DNA of 64,000 nucleotides from Ignavibacteriota bacterium (GTDB lineage: Bacteria > Bacteroidota > Ignavibacteria > UBA10030 > UBA6906): the NCBI GenBank assembly GCA_016707525.1, contig JADJHP010000011.1:124001-188000 (forward strand), written 5' to 3'. Positions 1 through 6,798 of this stretch are shown here, one piece after another (positions within the stretch are counted from its first letter, which is position 1; every line of letters begins with the position of its first letter). Position numbers and translations under genes: made by a program. Under the pieces are notes generated by a model. That model saw nothing but the letters and a program-made list of their open reading frames with translations, had not been told where the DNA came from and made no database searches.

Positions 1-114
1 CACAGGTGCGGCGTGCACACGCCGCGGCGGACGCTCGTCCAACACGAGGAAATCGCCGAAGACCTGGCGCTCGTCCTGCAGCACGCGCTGCAGAGCTGTG
101 AGGAGATCTGCCAT
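1..114 (-). CDS. N-terminal fragment of an unidentified protein, possibly a family 4 uracil-DNA glycosylase
   Basis: An ATG at 114 reading leftwards opens a frame that stays open for 38 codons to the window edge (it begins MADLLTALQRVLQDERQVFG). It lies 17 nt downstream of the coaBC stop and on the same strand, so it is probably the last gene of the gmk-rpoZ-coaBC unit. The acidic helical start followed by a Pro/Arg-rich linker resembles the N-terminal arm of some family 4 uracil-DNA glycosylases, which I recall next to coaBC in related phyla. No catalytic motif is inside the window, so the identity is a guess. Confidence 0.45.
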   Translation of the reverse strand, partial: MADLLTALQRVLQDERQVFGDFLVLDERPPRRVHAAPV

Positions 115-131
115 GGATCGTTGCCCCGCTG

Positions 132-1358
132 TTAACGGGTTGCGGGAAAGAGTTGGAGAACGCGGTCCAGTATCCTGTGCGCAACATCCAGCTTCGGCAT
201 GCGCGGGAGCGGTTCTGGTTTGTCGTCGGTGCCGATGAGCGTGACCACGTTTGTTGCGGACCCGAACGCGGCACCTTCCACGCGCGGGTCGTTCAGCACG
301 ATGAGGTCCAGTTTCTTGCCGGCACGCTTCTTCCGTGCATGCTCCAAACCGTTGTCGGTCTCGAGCGCGAACCCGACCAGCACCTGATGGGTCCGCATCT
401 CACCGGCGGTCCGGAGGATGTCCGGATTCTTTACGCATTCGATGACGAAGCGGTCGGTGCTCAATGCCTCTCGTTTGATTTTGGTGTCGGCGGGCGAGGC
501 CGGCGCGAAGTCCGCGACCGCAGCACTCATTACCAGAGCATCACATGCGCCGAAGTGGTCGGTCACCGCATCGGCCATCTCACGTGCCGTGTGCACATCC
601 ACACGCTGCACGCCGGCGGGCGTCGACAGATGCACCGGCCCCGCAATGAGCGTCACGGATGCACCACGTGCGGCAGCCGCTTCGGCGACCGCGAAGCCCA
701 TCTTCCCTGATGACCTGTTGCCGAGGTAGCGGACGGGATCGATCGGCTCCTGCGTCGGCCCTGCGGTGACGAGGATACGCCGGCCGGCGAGGTCCTTCGC
801 TGTACCCTTCAGAACGTTCTTCACTGCTTCGATGAGCACCGGAGTATCCGGCAGGCGGCCGGGCCCCGAGAGGCCGCTGGCGAGTTCGCCCGCTTCGGGC
901 TCCACGATATGCACGCCGCGCGAACGGAGCACGCCGATGTTGTGCTGCGTCGCCGCATTGGTGTACATGTCCACGTCCATCGTGGGAGCAACGACGAGAG
1001 GGCCGCGCAGGGCAAGCACAAGGGAGGTGAGGAAGTTGTCCGCCATGCCCGCAGCGATCTTGGCGATCGTGTTGGCCGTGGCGGGAGCGATGAGCATGAC
1101 ATCGGCCCAGACGCCCAGGTCGATGTGTTTCGTCCACTGCGACGTGGGCTGGTCCGGCGACGGCGGGAACATCTCGATGATGACATCCCGCCGGGAGAGT
1201 GTGGCAAAGGTGAGAGGTGTGACGAACTGCGTCGCGGAGGGGGTCATGACAACCTGCACCTCCGCGCCTGCACGCACGAACTCACGGACCAGCAACGCGC
1301 TCTTGTATGCCGCGATGCCGCCCGTGACGCCCAGCAGGATGTGCTTGCCCGTCAGCAC
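132..1358 (-). CDS. coaBC: Bifunctional phosphopantothenoylcysteine decarboxylase / phosphopantothenate-cysteine ligase
   Basis: This enzyme makes 4'-phosphopantetheine for coenzyme A in the cytoplasm: the CoaB half joins phosphopantothenate to cysteine and the FMN-dependent CoaC half decarboxylates the product. The CoaC half (about residues 1-185) shows GVTGGIAAYK, the catalytic-His region HIDLGVWADV and the flavin motif PATANT. The CoaB half (about 190-408) shows VTAGPTQEPIDPVRYLGNRS, NPDIL and the Lys-rich AGKKLDLIVLND loop. The usual PXMNXXMW motif reads PTMDVDMY, with Asp for Asn, and the substrate-clamp Cys is Ser (LASGLSGPGR). As far as I recall, both changes are common in Bacteroidota. 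At 408 aa the length is normal. It follows rpoZ by 13 nt, so it is probably cotranscribed. Confidence 0.95.
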   Translation of the reverse strand: MLTGKHILLGVTGGIAAYKSALLVREFVRAGAEVQVVMTPSATQFVTPLTFATLSRRDVIIEMFPPSPDQPTSQWTKHIDLGVWADVMLIAPATANTIAKIAAGMADNFLTSLVLALRGPLVVAPTMDVDMYTNAATQHNIGVLRSRGVHIVEPEAGELASGLSGPGRLPDTPVLIEAVKNVLKGTAKDLAGRRILVTAGPTQEPIDPVRYLGNRSSGKMGFAVAEAAAARGASVTLIAGPVHLSTPAGVQRVDVHTAREMADAVTDHFGACDALVMSAAVADFAPASPADTKIKREALSTDRFVIECVKNPDILRTAGEMRTHQVLVGFALETDNGLEHARKKRAGKKLDLIVLNDPRVEGAAFGSATNVVTLIGTDDKPEPLPRMPKLDVAHRILDRVLQLFPATR

Positions 1359-1371
1359 CGGCGGTCACTCC

Positions 1372-1722
1372 TTATTCTTCGGGTGTTTCTTCCTCGGCGG
1401 CCTCTTCATCCTTCACCGTGGGAACCTCTTCACGCTCCTTGAAGCGCCAGGAGAGGGAATCGTCCAGCAGCTGCTCCAGCGCCGTGTCCGTCGGCTTCGG
1501 ACGCTGTTCGAACTCGAGGCTGATCTTCAGCTGGTCGGGGTTGATGTCGTTCTCCTCGGCCTCGGTCTCGGTCTTGGTGGTGATCAGCTCCACCCGCTGG
1601 TTGAACTCGATCTTGATATCGTCGTTGATCTGACGGGCACGCTTGGACGCTGCCACGATGCACTCGTGCACGTTCTTGCCGGTCTGATTGAAGTATTCAA
1701 GATTGATCGGTTTGAGCGCCAT
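1372..1722 (-). CDS. rpoZ: DNA-directed RNA polymerase omega subunit
   Basis: This is the small subunit that chaperones the beta' subunit during RNA polymerase assembly. The 116 aa protein has the omega/Rpb6 core near the N-terminus (TGKNVHECIVAASKRARQIN), followed by a charged, Glu-rich C-terminal extension (EEAAEEETPEE) of the kind seen in Bacteroidota and Chlorobi omegas. It lies between gmk (11 nt upstream) and coaBC, the classical gmk-rpoZ neighbourhood, which strongly supports the call. The start at 1722 (MALKPINLEY) is the only reasonable one. Confidence 0.9.
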   Translation of the reverse strand: MALKPINLEYFNQTGKNVHECIVAASKRARQINDDIKIEFNQRVELITTKTETEAEENDINPDQLKISLEFEQRPKPTDTALEQLLDDSLSWRFKEREEVPTVKDEEAAEEETPEE

Positions 1723-1733
1723 AGATCTTCTCC

Positions 1734-2312
1734 CTATTGCTGTAGGTGATATTTTACGATCGCGTCGACCTCATCGGTCGCTTTGCTCAGGACATCGTTG
1801 ACGACCTGGTGGTCGAACAACGCTGCCTGATCCAGTTCCATCGGCACACGCTCCATCCGCTGCCGTAGCGTTTCTGCATCTTCGGTGAGCCGCGCACGCA
1901 GGCGCTGCTCGAGTACTTCCACCGACGGCGGCCTGATGAAGATCAGGCAGGCCTCGGGATACGCGCGCTTGATCGACAGCGCACCTTTCACATCCACATC
2001 AAACATCAGATGCAACCCCTGCATGAGCGCCGCATCCACTTCGCATCTCAGCGTGCCGTACAGGTTGCCATAGATCGTTTCCCACTCCACGAACTCGCCC
2101 GCCGCAACACGCTTCTCGAACTCGGCCCGCTCAAGGAAGAAATAATCCTTCCCGTGTGTCTCCGTCGGCCGCTTCGGCCGGGTCGTTGCCGACACCGAGA
2201 ACCGGAACGTAGGGTAGCGGCGGAGGATCTCTTTGGCGATCGACGTCTTGCCTGAACCGCTGGGCGCGGCCACGACGACGATCCGACCCCGACCCGTTGC
2301 CTGCGACGTCAT
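1734..2312 (-). CDS. gmk: Guanylate kinase
   Basis: This enzyme converts GMP (or dGMP) plus ATP to GDP (dGDP), an essential step of purine nucleotide synthesis. The P-loop APSGSGKTS is near residue 16, followed by the GMP-binding segment SVSATTRPKRPTETHGKDYFF with the diagnostic Ser and Arg residues, and later DVDVKGALSIK and IFIRPPS. At 192 aa it is typical. The start at 2312 lies 3 nt after the stop of the yicC gene, so the two are translationally close, and rpoZ follows 11 nt downstream. The gene order yicC-gmk-rpoZ-coaBC is widespread in bacteria. Confidence 0.96.
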   Translation of the reverse strand: MTSQATGRGRIVVVAAPSGSGKTSIAKEILRRYPTFRFSVSATTRPKRPTETHGKDYFFLERAEFEKRVAAGEFVEWETIYGNLYGTLRCEVDAALMQGLHLMFDVDVKGALSIKRAYPEACLIFIRPPSVEVLEQRLRARLTEDAETLRQRMERVPMELDQAALFDHQVVNDVLSKATDEVDAIVKYHLQQ

Positions 2313-2315
2313 CGG

Positions 2316-3194
2316 TTACTCGATGTTCTGGATCTGTTCCCTGATCTTCTCCAGCTCTTCCTTGATCCCCACGACGATGTGGGCGATCTCCTGAGCGCTG
2401 GATTTCGAACCGATCGTGTTCGCCTCACGGTTCATTTCCTGGATGAGGAAGTTGAGGCGGCGGCCCGGTGAATCGGCCGACGTCAACGCCTCCAGGAAGA
2501 ACTTGTTGTGGGCCCGAAACCGGACACACTCTTCCGTGACGTCCAGCCGGTCCGCCAACAACGCGACCTCGAGTTCCAGCCGCCCTTCGTCCACCTTCTC
2601 CGACTCGATGATCTGCTTGATGCGTTCCTTCATGCGCTCGCGCTCACGCGGCACCTGGTCCTTCGCGAGGCGCTCGATCTCATCCAGACGGTCGCTGATC
2701 ATCGCGATGCGTGTGCGGAAATCCTTCTCGAGCTCCCGCCCTTCCTGCTGACGCATGCTGAGCAGGTCGGCGACCGCCGTATCCATCGCCTTCTGCGTCA
2801 TCTCCCATTCAACGGCATCCGAACCTTCTTCTTCGTCCTTCTGAAAGATCTCGGAGAAGTGGAGCAGATGATCCAGCTTCACCTGTTCCTTCAGCTTGAG
2901 CGCCTTCTTCAGGTCGCGCAACATCTTGTAGTGTGCTTTCGCGGCATCCACGTTCAACCGGACGTCCGTGCCGGCCTCGGTGCCGCGGTCCACGGTCACA
3001 GTGACGTTGATCTTCCCGCGGGTGATCTGCTTCCGGATCTGGTCCTTGCAGTCGTTCTCACGCAGGGAGAGTGACCGTGGCAGCCGTAATGCGATCTCGA
3101 GAAAGCGGTTGTTCACGCTCCGCAGTTCAACGCTGATGTGTCGGGCGCCGGAGGAGGCTTCGCCCCGTCCGAACCCGGTCATGCTTGTGACCAT
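2316..3194 (-). CDS. yicC: YicC-family endoribonuclease-like protein
   Basis: This is a YicC family protein. E. coli YicC and its relatives are implicated in RNA turnover and stress survival, and structural work describes a hexameric RNase. The 292 aa protein begins with the family signature VTSMTGFGRGE and LRSVNNRFLEI, and ends with the DUF1732 domain (LNFLIQEMNREANTIGSKSS and IKEELEKIREQIQNIE), with a long charged helical middle. It is the first gene of the leftward unit yicC-gmk-rpoZ-coaBC. Its promoter should lie in 3195-3454, which also holds a hairpin repeat and DnaA boxes. Confidence 0.93.
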   Translation of the reverse strand: MVTSMTGFGRGEASSGARHISVELRSVNNRFLEIALRLPRSLSLRENDCKDQIRKQITRGKINVTVTVDRGTEAGTDVRLNVDAAKAHYKMLRDLKKALKLKEQVKLDHLLHFSEIFQKDEEEGSDAVEWEMTQKAMDTAVADLLSMRQQEGRELEKDFRTRIAMISDRLDEIERLAKDQVPRERERMKERIKQIIESEKVDEGRLELEVALLADRLDVTEECVRFRAHNKFFLEALTSADSPGRRLNFLIQEMNREANTIGSKSSAQEIAHIVVGIKEELEKIREQIQNIE

Positions 3195-3221
3195 ATGTTC
3201 CCTGGTAATGGTAAGAACTAC

Positions 3222-3300
3222 CTCTCGCAGAGGCGCGAAGACGCCAGGGCGCGGGAACAGAGATACCTATCCCGTTGCGCCCCCGCGTCTTAGCGGGCGA
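3222..3300. repeat. Hairpin repeat of the CTCTCGCARAGGCGC type, copy 1
   Basis: The segment starts CTCTCGCAGAGGCGCGAAG. It can fold back: GCGAAGACGC pairs with GCGTCTTAGC (9 of 10), and GGGCGCGGG pairs with CCCGTTGCGCCC if three bases bulge. A sequence with the same beginning (CTCTCGCAAAGGCGCAAAG) occurs at 18618, also just upstream of a leftward gene. It lies in the 5' leader region of yicC. The role is unknown. Confidence 0.6.
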
Positions 3301-3378
3301 ACCTTCTTAGCCAAGCTTATAAAAGTACGCAAATGCCAGGGTACTTGCAAATTCCGCTCTATCAAAGAGGGTGCCATC

Positions 3379-3451
3379 TTATCCACATTCTATCCACAGA
3401 AAGTGCTGTAAACCTTTGAAAATTAAGCACTTTTGGGTATATTGTGGATAA
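3379..3451. promoter_or_regulatory. DnaA-box cluster upstream of the NFACT gene
   Basis: A perfect TTATCCACA lies at 3379-3387, a one-mismatch CTATCCACA at 3390-3398, and a perfect inverted box TGTGGATAA at 3443-3451. The AT-rich stretch between them contains GAAAATTAAGCACTTTTGGG. The cluster is 20 kb from dnaA, between the divergent yicC and NFACT genes. It could titrate DnaA (like datA), be a DnaA-regulated promoter, or be a secondary origin element. The boxes are seen directly; the role is inferred. Confidence 0.6.
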
Positions 3452-3454
3452 ACC

Positions 3455-5104
3455 GTGCACTCTTCCCACCATATCATGGCCCTCGTGGCCCGTGATCTTC
3501 AGGATTCCCTCGCGGATGATGTTCTGGGGGTACCTTTCTCCCAGGACCGGGACGAGCTGGTGATCCCGCTTCTGGACCGGCCGGGCGCCCTGTTCGTGAG
3601 CTGCTCCCCTGCCGTTCCGGTGGTCTTTCTCCATGAGTCGTTCGCCCGGGCGAAGCGGAATTCCGTGGATCTTCTGACACGCGCAGGCGGAACCACGGTC
3701 AGGGGCATCGCACTCCATCCTTCCGACCGTATCCTGTCGTTGTCGCTATCGAACGGGCTCACGCTGGAGATCCAGCTCTTCGGCCCGCGGTCCAATGTGA
3801 TGCTGCTCGATGAGACCCGCACCGTGGTCGATGCCTTCAAGAAATCCAAACAACTCACCGGCACGGTCGTTCCTGTGCCCGACACCGTCCGGTATCAGGC
3901 ACTTCCGGATGCCGCACGCGGCCCATTCGCCGAAGGCACAATGATGCTTGGAGCGTCGGTCAAGCGTGCTCTTCCTCTCCTGCCGCCGGTCGTGATCCGC
4001 GAATTGTTGTTCCGTGCGGACCTGGGCACCGGTACGTTGGTGCGTGAAGCAGTCGCGGCGCAGTTGAGCGCGCTGATCACCGCGGCGGAAGAATTGGAAC
4101 GAGAACTGGGCTCTCCCGGTCCGCGCATCTATTCGTCGCCCGATGGCACGCCGCTGCATATGGCAACCGTCCGGCTCACCCATCTCCCCGGTGCAAAGGA
4201 AGAGACGTTCGCCGGCATCCACGAGGCGCTGCGCGAATTGTTCGTGCGGCGGCGCAGCACCGACGGACTCCGGCAAGAGCAGCACACGTTGATGGACGCG
4301 CTCCGCCGGCGCATGGAGCGTGCGCACCGCACGATGAACGCCATCCGCATGGATGCATCGGAGAGCGACCGGATCGTGCGGTACCGGCAGTTCGGTGCGT
4401 TGCTCATGGAACATCTGGGGAGTTTCGTGAAGGGCGATGCAACATGGACCTTCACCGGGGGCGAGGCGCCGGTGGAGATCCCGCTTGTTGTGTCGCTGAC
4501 GCCCGTGCAGAATGCACAGCGGTATTTCGAAAAAGCAAAGAGTGCGGAGCGTTCGCGCTCCATGACCGAGGACCGTTTGAAGGCATACGGCGCGGTCTAT
4601 GACCAGGCGCGCGCATTGCTCGCCGCATTGGAACCGATCTCCACCCGTCCTGCGTTGAGGATGTACATGAAAGAGAACAAGGATGCACTCCGTGCGTTAG
4701 GCGCGACGGAGACCGAACAGGATCAGGAGCGTGCGCCGTTCCGCGTGTTCACCGTGCACGGCGGCTTCGAGGTGTGGGCCGGCAAGAGCAGCACGAACAA
4801 CGACGAGCTCACGTTGCGTCATGCGCGCCCCGAAGACCTGTGGTTCCATGCGCGCGGCGCGTCGGGATCGCATGTGATCCTGAAGGTCTCGTCCGCGGCC
4901 GGTGAACCGGGCAAGCGTGCAAAGGCCGAAGCGGCGGGCATTGCCGCGTACTACAGCAAGATGAAGAATGCGAAGATCGTTCCTGTCGCGATGACGCGGC
5001 GCAAATACGTGCACAAGCCCAAGGGCGCGCCGCCGGGCACGGTCGCGATCACGCGTGAAGAGGTGGTGATGGCCACCCCCGGGCTGCCTTCCGCAGAGGC
5101 GTGA
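3455..5104 (+). CDS. rqcH: NFACT family ribosome quality-control protein (RqcH/FbpA-like)
   Basis: NFACT proteins bind split 50S subunits carrying stalled peptidyl-tRNA and, in Bacillus, recruit tRNA-Ala to add C-terminal Ala tails. The 549 aa protein has an NFACT-N domain (about 15-200, including the family-typical FGPRSNVMLLDE), a coiled-coil middle (about 260-400), and the C-terminal NFACT-R/DUF814 domain (LTLRHARPEDLWFHARGASG near residue 450, then YYSKMKNAKIVPVAMTRRKY). The frame opens just after an in-frame stop with GTG at 3455, and an ATG at 3476 is the alternative start. It is transcribed away from yicC, and the stop at 5102-5104 is followed 6 nt later by a large hairpin element. Confidence 0.88.
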   Translation: MHSSHHIMALVARDLQDSLADDVLGVPFSQDRDELVIPLLDRPGALFVSCSPAVPVVFLHESFARAKRNSVDLLTRAGGTTVRGIALHPSDRILSLSLSNGLTLEIQLFGPRSNVMLLDETRTVVDAFKKSKQLTGTVVPVPDTVRYQALPDAARGPFAEGTMMLGASVKRALPLLPPVVIRELLFRADLGTGTLVREAVAAQLSALITAAEELERELGSPGPRIYSSPDGTPLHMATVRLTHLPGAKEETFAGIHEALRELFVRRRSTDGLRQEQHTLMDALRRRMERAHRTMNAIRMDASESDRIVRYRQFGALLMEHLGSFVKGDATWTFTGGEAPVEIPLVVSLTPVQNAQRYFEKAKSAERSRSMTEDRLKAYGAVYDQARALLAALEPISTRPALRMYMKENKDALRALGATETEQDQERAPFRVFTVHGGFEVWAGKSSTNNDELTLRHARPEDLWFHARGASGSHVILKVSSAAGEPGKRAKAEAAGIAAYYSKMKNAKIVPVAMTRRKYVHKPKGAPPGTVAITREEVVMATPGLPSAEA

Positions 5105-5110
5105 ACGACC

Positions 5111-5238
5111 GGAGTGCGCCCATTGGGGTGTCCCCGCTCCGGTTTCTCGTAGCTCTTCTGCCGTAGGCGAACCAAACCGAAAACTATTGCCTTCGACACA
5201 GCGAGAAACCGTCTCGGGAACACCCCAACGTGCGCTCC
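5111..5238. repeat. Family 2 hairpin element, copy 1 (66-nt core with self-complementary arms)
   Basis: The left arm at 5111-5134 (GGAGTGCGCC then TTGGGGTGTCCC) pairs with the right arm at 5216-5238 (GGGAACACCCC then GTGCGCTCC). Inside lies a core at 5143-5208 that begins TTTCTCG and ends CGAGAAA. The same core, with only a few substitutions, is at 37684-37749, but with unrelated arms that also pair. The element starts 6 nt after the NFACT stop codon, so it could act as a terminator or as 3'-end-stabilising RNA structure. It is either a mobile palindrome or a structured RNA. Confidence 0.7.
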
Positions 5239-5269
5239 ACCAGTGTCGTTCCATCAAGGAAGGCAGACC

Positions 5270-5400
5270 GGTGGTGGCGCACGGGGAGATGCTTGTGTAG
5301 GGGCGGTGCATGCACCGCCCCTACAAATGCCATCGATGATCCCGTTGCAAGGGGGGACACACAATGCCGGTGTCGGGGCGCTCCCCGGGCGCCTTTCCGG
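5270..5400. repeat. Family 1 intergenic repeat, copy a, with nested REP-like palindrome
   Basis: It starts with the left module GGTGGTGGCGCACGGGGAG and ends with the right module GTCGGGGCGCTCCCCGGGCG. Between them is a perfect 28-nt palindrome at 5297-5324 (GTAGGGGC...GCCCCTAC) and a middle (AAATGCCATCGATGATCCC) shared with the copy at 39027-39228. It fills most of the gap between the NFACT gene and the PLP enzyme gene. No coding potential is evident. Confidence 0.75.
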
Positions 5401-5458
5401 GAACAAGATGATCATTATCCGTTATCCATTATCCACTGATAATTGAATCGGTCTTCCT

Positions 5459-6667
5459 ATGAAGAAGCCAACCCACGGCCTTGCAACGCGCGCCATCCAC
5501 GGCAAGCACATGCACCCCTTCAAAGGGCCCGTCGCGCCGCCCATCGTGCAGACCTCCACCTATCGCTTCGATGATTCGCACGATGCCGTCCGCTATGCCC
5601 AGGGTGATCCCGAGGTGTACGTGTACACCCGCTATCACAACCCCACCGTGCGCACCGCGCAGGAACATCTCGCGGAGGTGATGGGCACCGAAGCAACGCT
5701 CCTCACCGCGTCGGGTATGGCCGCGATCTCGTCGGCCATTCTTGCCGTCGTGAAGGCCGGCGACACGATCATCAGTACGCCGGCATTGTACGGCGGCACA
5801 TACCGGTTCTTCCGCGACATCCTCCCGCGGCACGGCATCACCGTACGCTACTGCGACCCGCGCAAGCTCGATGCGTTGCGGACAATGATCACGCCGACAA
5901 CGAAGCTCGTCTACTTCGAAAGCCCGACCAACCCCACGCTGGAAGTGGTGGACATCCCCGCACTCGTCGCTGCCGTGCGCGCGGCGCAACGCCGCACGCG
6001 CCGCAATGTGACGATCGTGTGCGACAACACGTTCGCCACGAGCATGAACCAGCGGCCGATCGAACTCGGTGTGGACGTGGTCGTAGAGAGCGCGACGAAG
6101 TATCTCGGCGGACACTCCGACATCATCGCCGGCGTGGTTGCGGGATCGACGAAGATGGTCGCGGATGCCCACTTCCAGATGAAGTACTACGGCGGTTGTG
6201 CCGATCCCTTCGCGGCGTATCTGCTTCTCCGGAGCATGAAGACCTTTGCCCTGCGTGTGGAACGCCAGAATGCTTCCGCGATGGAGCTCGCAGCCTGGTT
6301 CGAAAGGCACCCCCGCGTGCTCCGCACACTGTATCCCGGCCTGCGGTCGCATCCGGAGCACGCAGCAGCAACACGGCAGATGGTGCCCGGTGCCGGATAT
6401 GGAGGGATGGTGACGATCGAAGTACCCGGGGGGGTGCGGGGAGCGGTGAAGGTGTGCGATGCGCTCCGGGTGGCGGTCAATGCCATGTCCCTCGGCGGCG
6501 CAGAAACGCTCGTCAGCATCCCCGTCTACTCGTCGCATGTCGGCATGACCGCAAAGGAGCTGAAACGCCATTGCGTGACCCCGGGGATGGTGCGCATTTC
6601 GGTCGGTTTAGAGGATGTTGTGGATCTCAAGGCGGACTTTGACCGCGCTTTGCGCCGGGTTTCTTGA
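5459..6667 (+). CDS. Cys/Met metabolism PLP-dependent enzyme (cystathionine gamma-synthase / gamma-lyase / methionine gamma-lyase class)
   Basis: This is a fold-type I pyridoxal phosphate enzyme of the trans-sulfuration family, acting on cystathionine, homocysteine or methionine in the cytoplasm. The 402 aa protein has the typical start (THGLATRAIHG), YTRYHNPT, the phosphate-binding ASGMAAIS, ALYGGTY, ESPTNPTL, DNTFAT, and the PLP lysine K214 in ESATKYLGGHSD. The C-terminal part has SLGGAETLVSIP and GMVRISVGLED. These motifs do not separate gamma-synthase from gamma-lyase or O-acetylhomoserine sulfhydrylase, so no gene symbol is given. The start ATG at 5459 is preceded by repeat DNA, so the transcription unit is probably its own. 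Confidence 0.9.
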   Translation: MKKPTHGLATRAIHGKHMHPFKGPVAPPIVQTSTYRFDDSHDAVRYAQGDPEVYVYTRYHNPTVRTAQEHLAEVMGTEATLLTASGMAAISSAILAVVKAGDTIISTPALYGGTYRFFRDILPRHGITVRYCDPRKLDALRTMITPTTKLVYFESPTNPTLEVVDIPALVAAVRAAQRRTRRNVTIVCDNTFATSMNQRPIELGVDVVVESATKYLGGHSDIIAGVVAGSTKMVADAHFQMKYYGGCADPFAAYLLLRSMKTFALRVERQNASAMELAAWFERHPRVLRTLYPGLRSHPEHAAATRQMVPGAGYGGMVTIEVPGGVRGAVKVCDALRVAVNAMSLGGAETLVSIPVYSSHVGMTAKELKRHCVTPGMVRISVGLEDVVDLKADFDRALRRVS

Positions 6668-6692
6668 CCTTCAGCAGGGTTTTCTGTAAAAT
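6664..6692 (+). promoter_or_regulatory. Sigma70-type promoter of the periplasmic chaperone operon
   Basis: TTGACC at 6664-6669 is separated by 17 nt from TAAAAT at 6687-6692. The -35 overlaps the stop codon of the upstream gene. The first chaperone gene starts about 100 nt downstream, leaving a leader with a hairpin. It is a pattern match only. Confidence 0.5.
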
Positions 6693-6731
6693 AGTGTTCT
6701 AGGTAAGGTAGGTTTCCGCTCCTTTCTCGCT

Positions 6732-6757
6732 ATGGTGAAACGAAAACCCTTCACCAT
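6732..6757 (+). promoter_or_regulatory. Leader hairpin upstream of the first PPIase gene
   Basis: ATGGTGAA (6732-6739) and TTCACCAT (6750-6757) form a perfect 8-bp stem with a 10-nt loop in the predicted leader of the 6799 gene. No U-tract follows, so it is more likely a leader structure than a terminator. The function is unknown. Confidence 0.35.
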
Positions 6758-6798
6758 GTTTCAAACCATATGTCTGTAACAACTCACGGAGTCGTACT

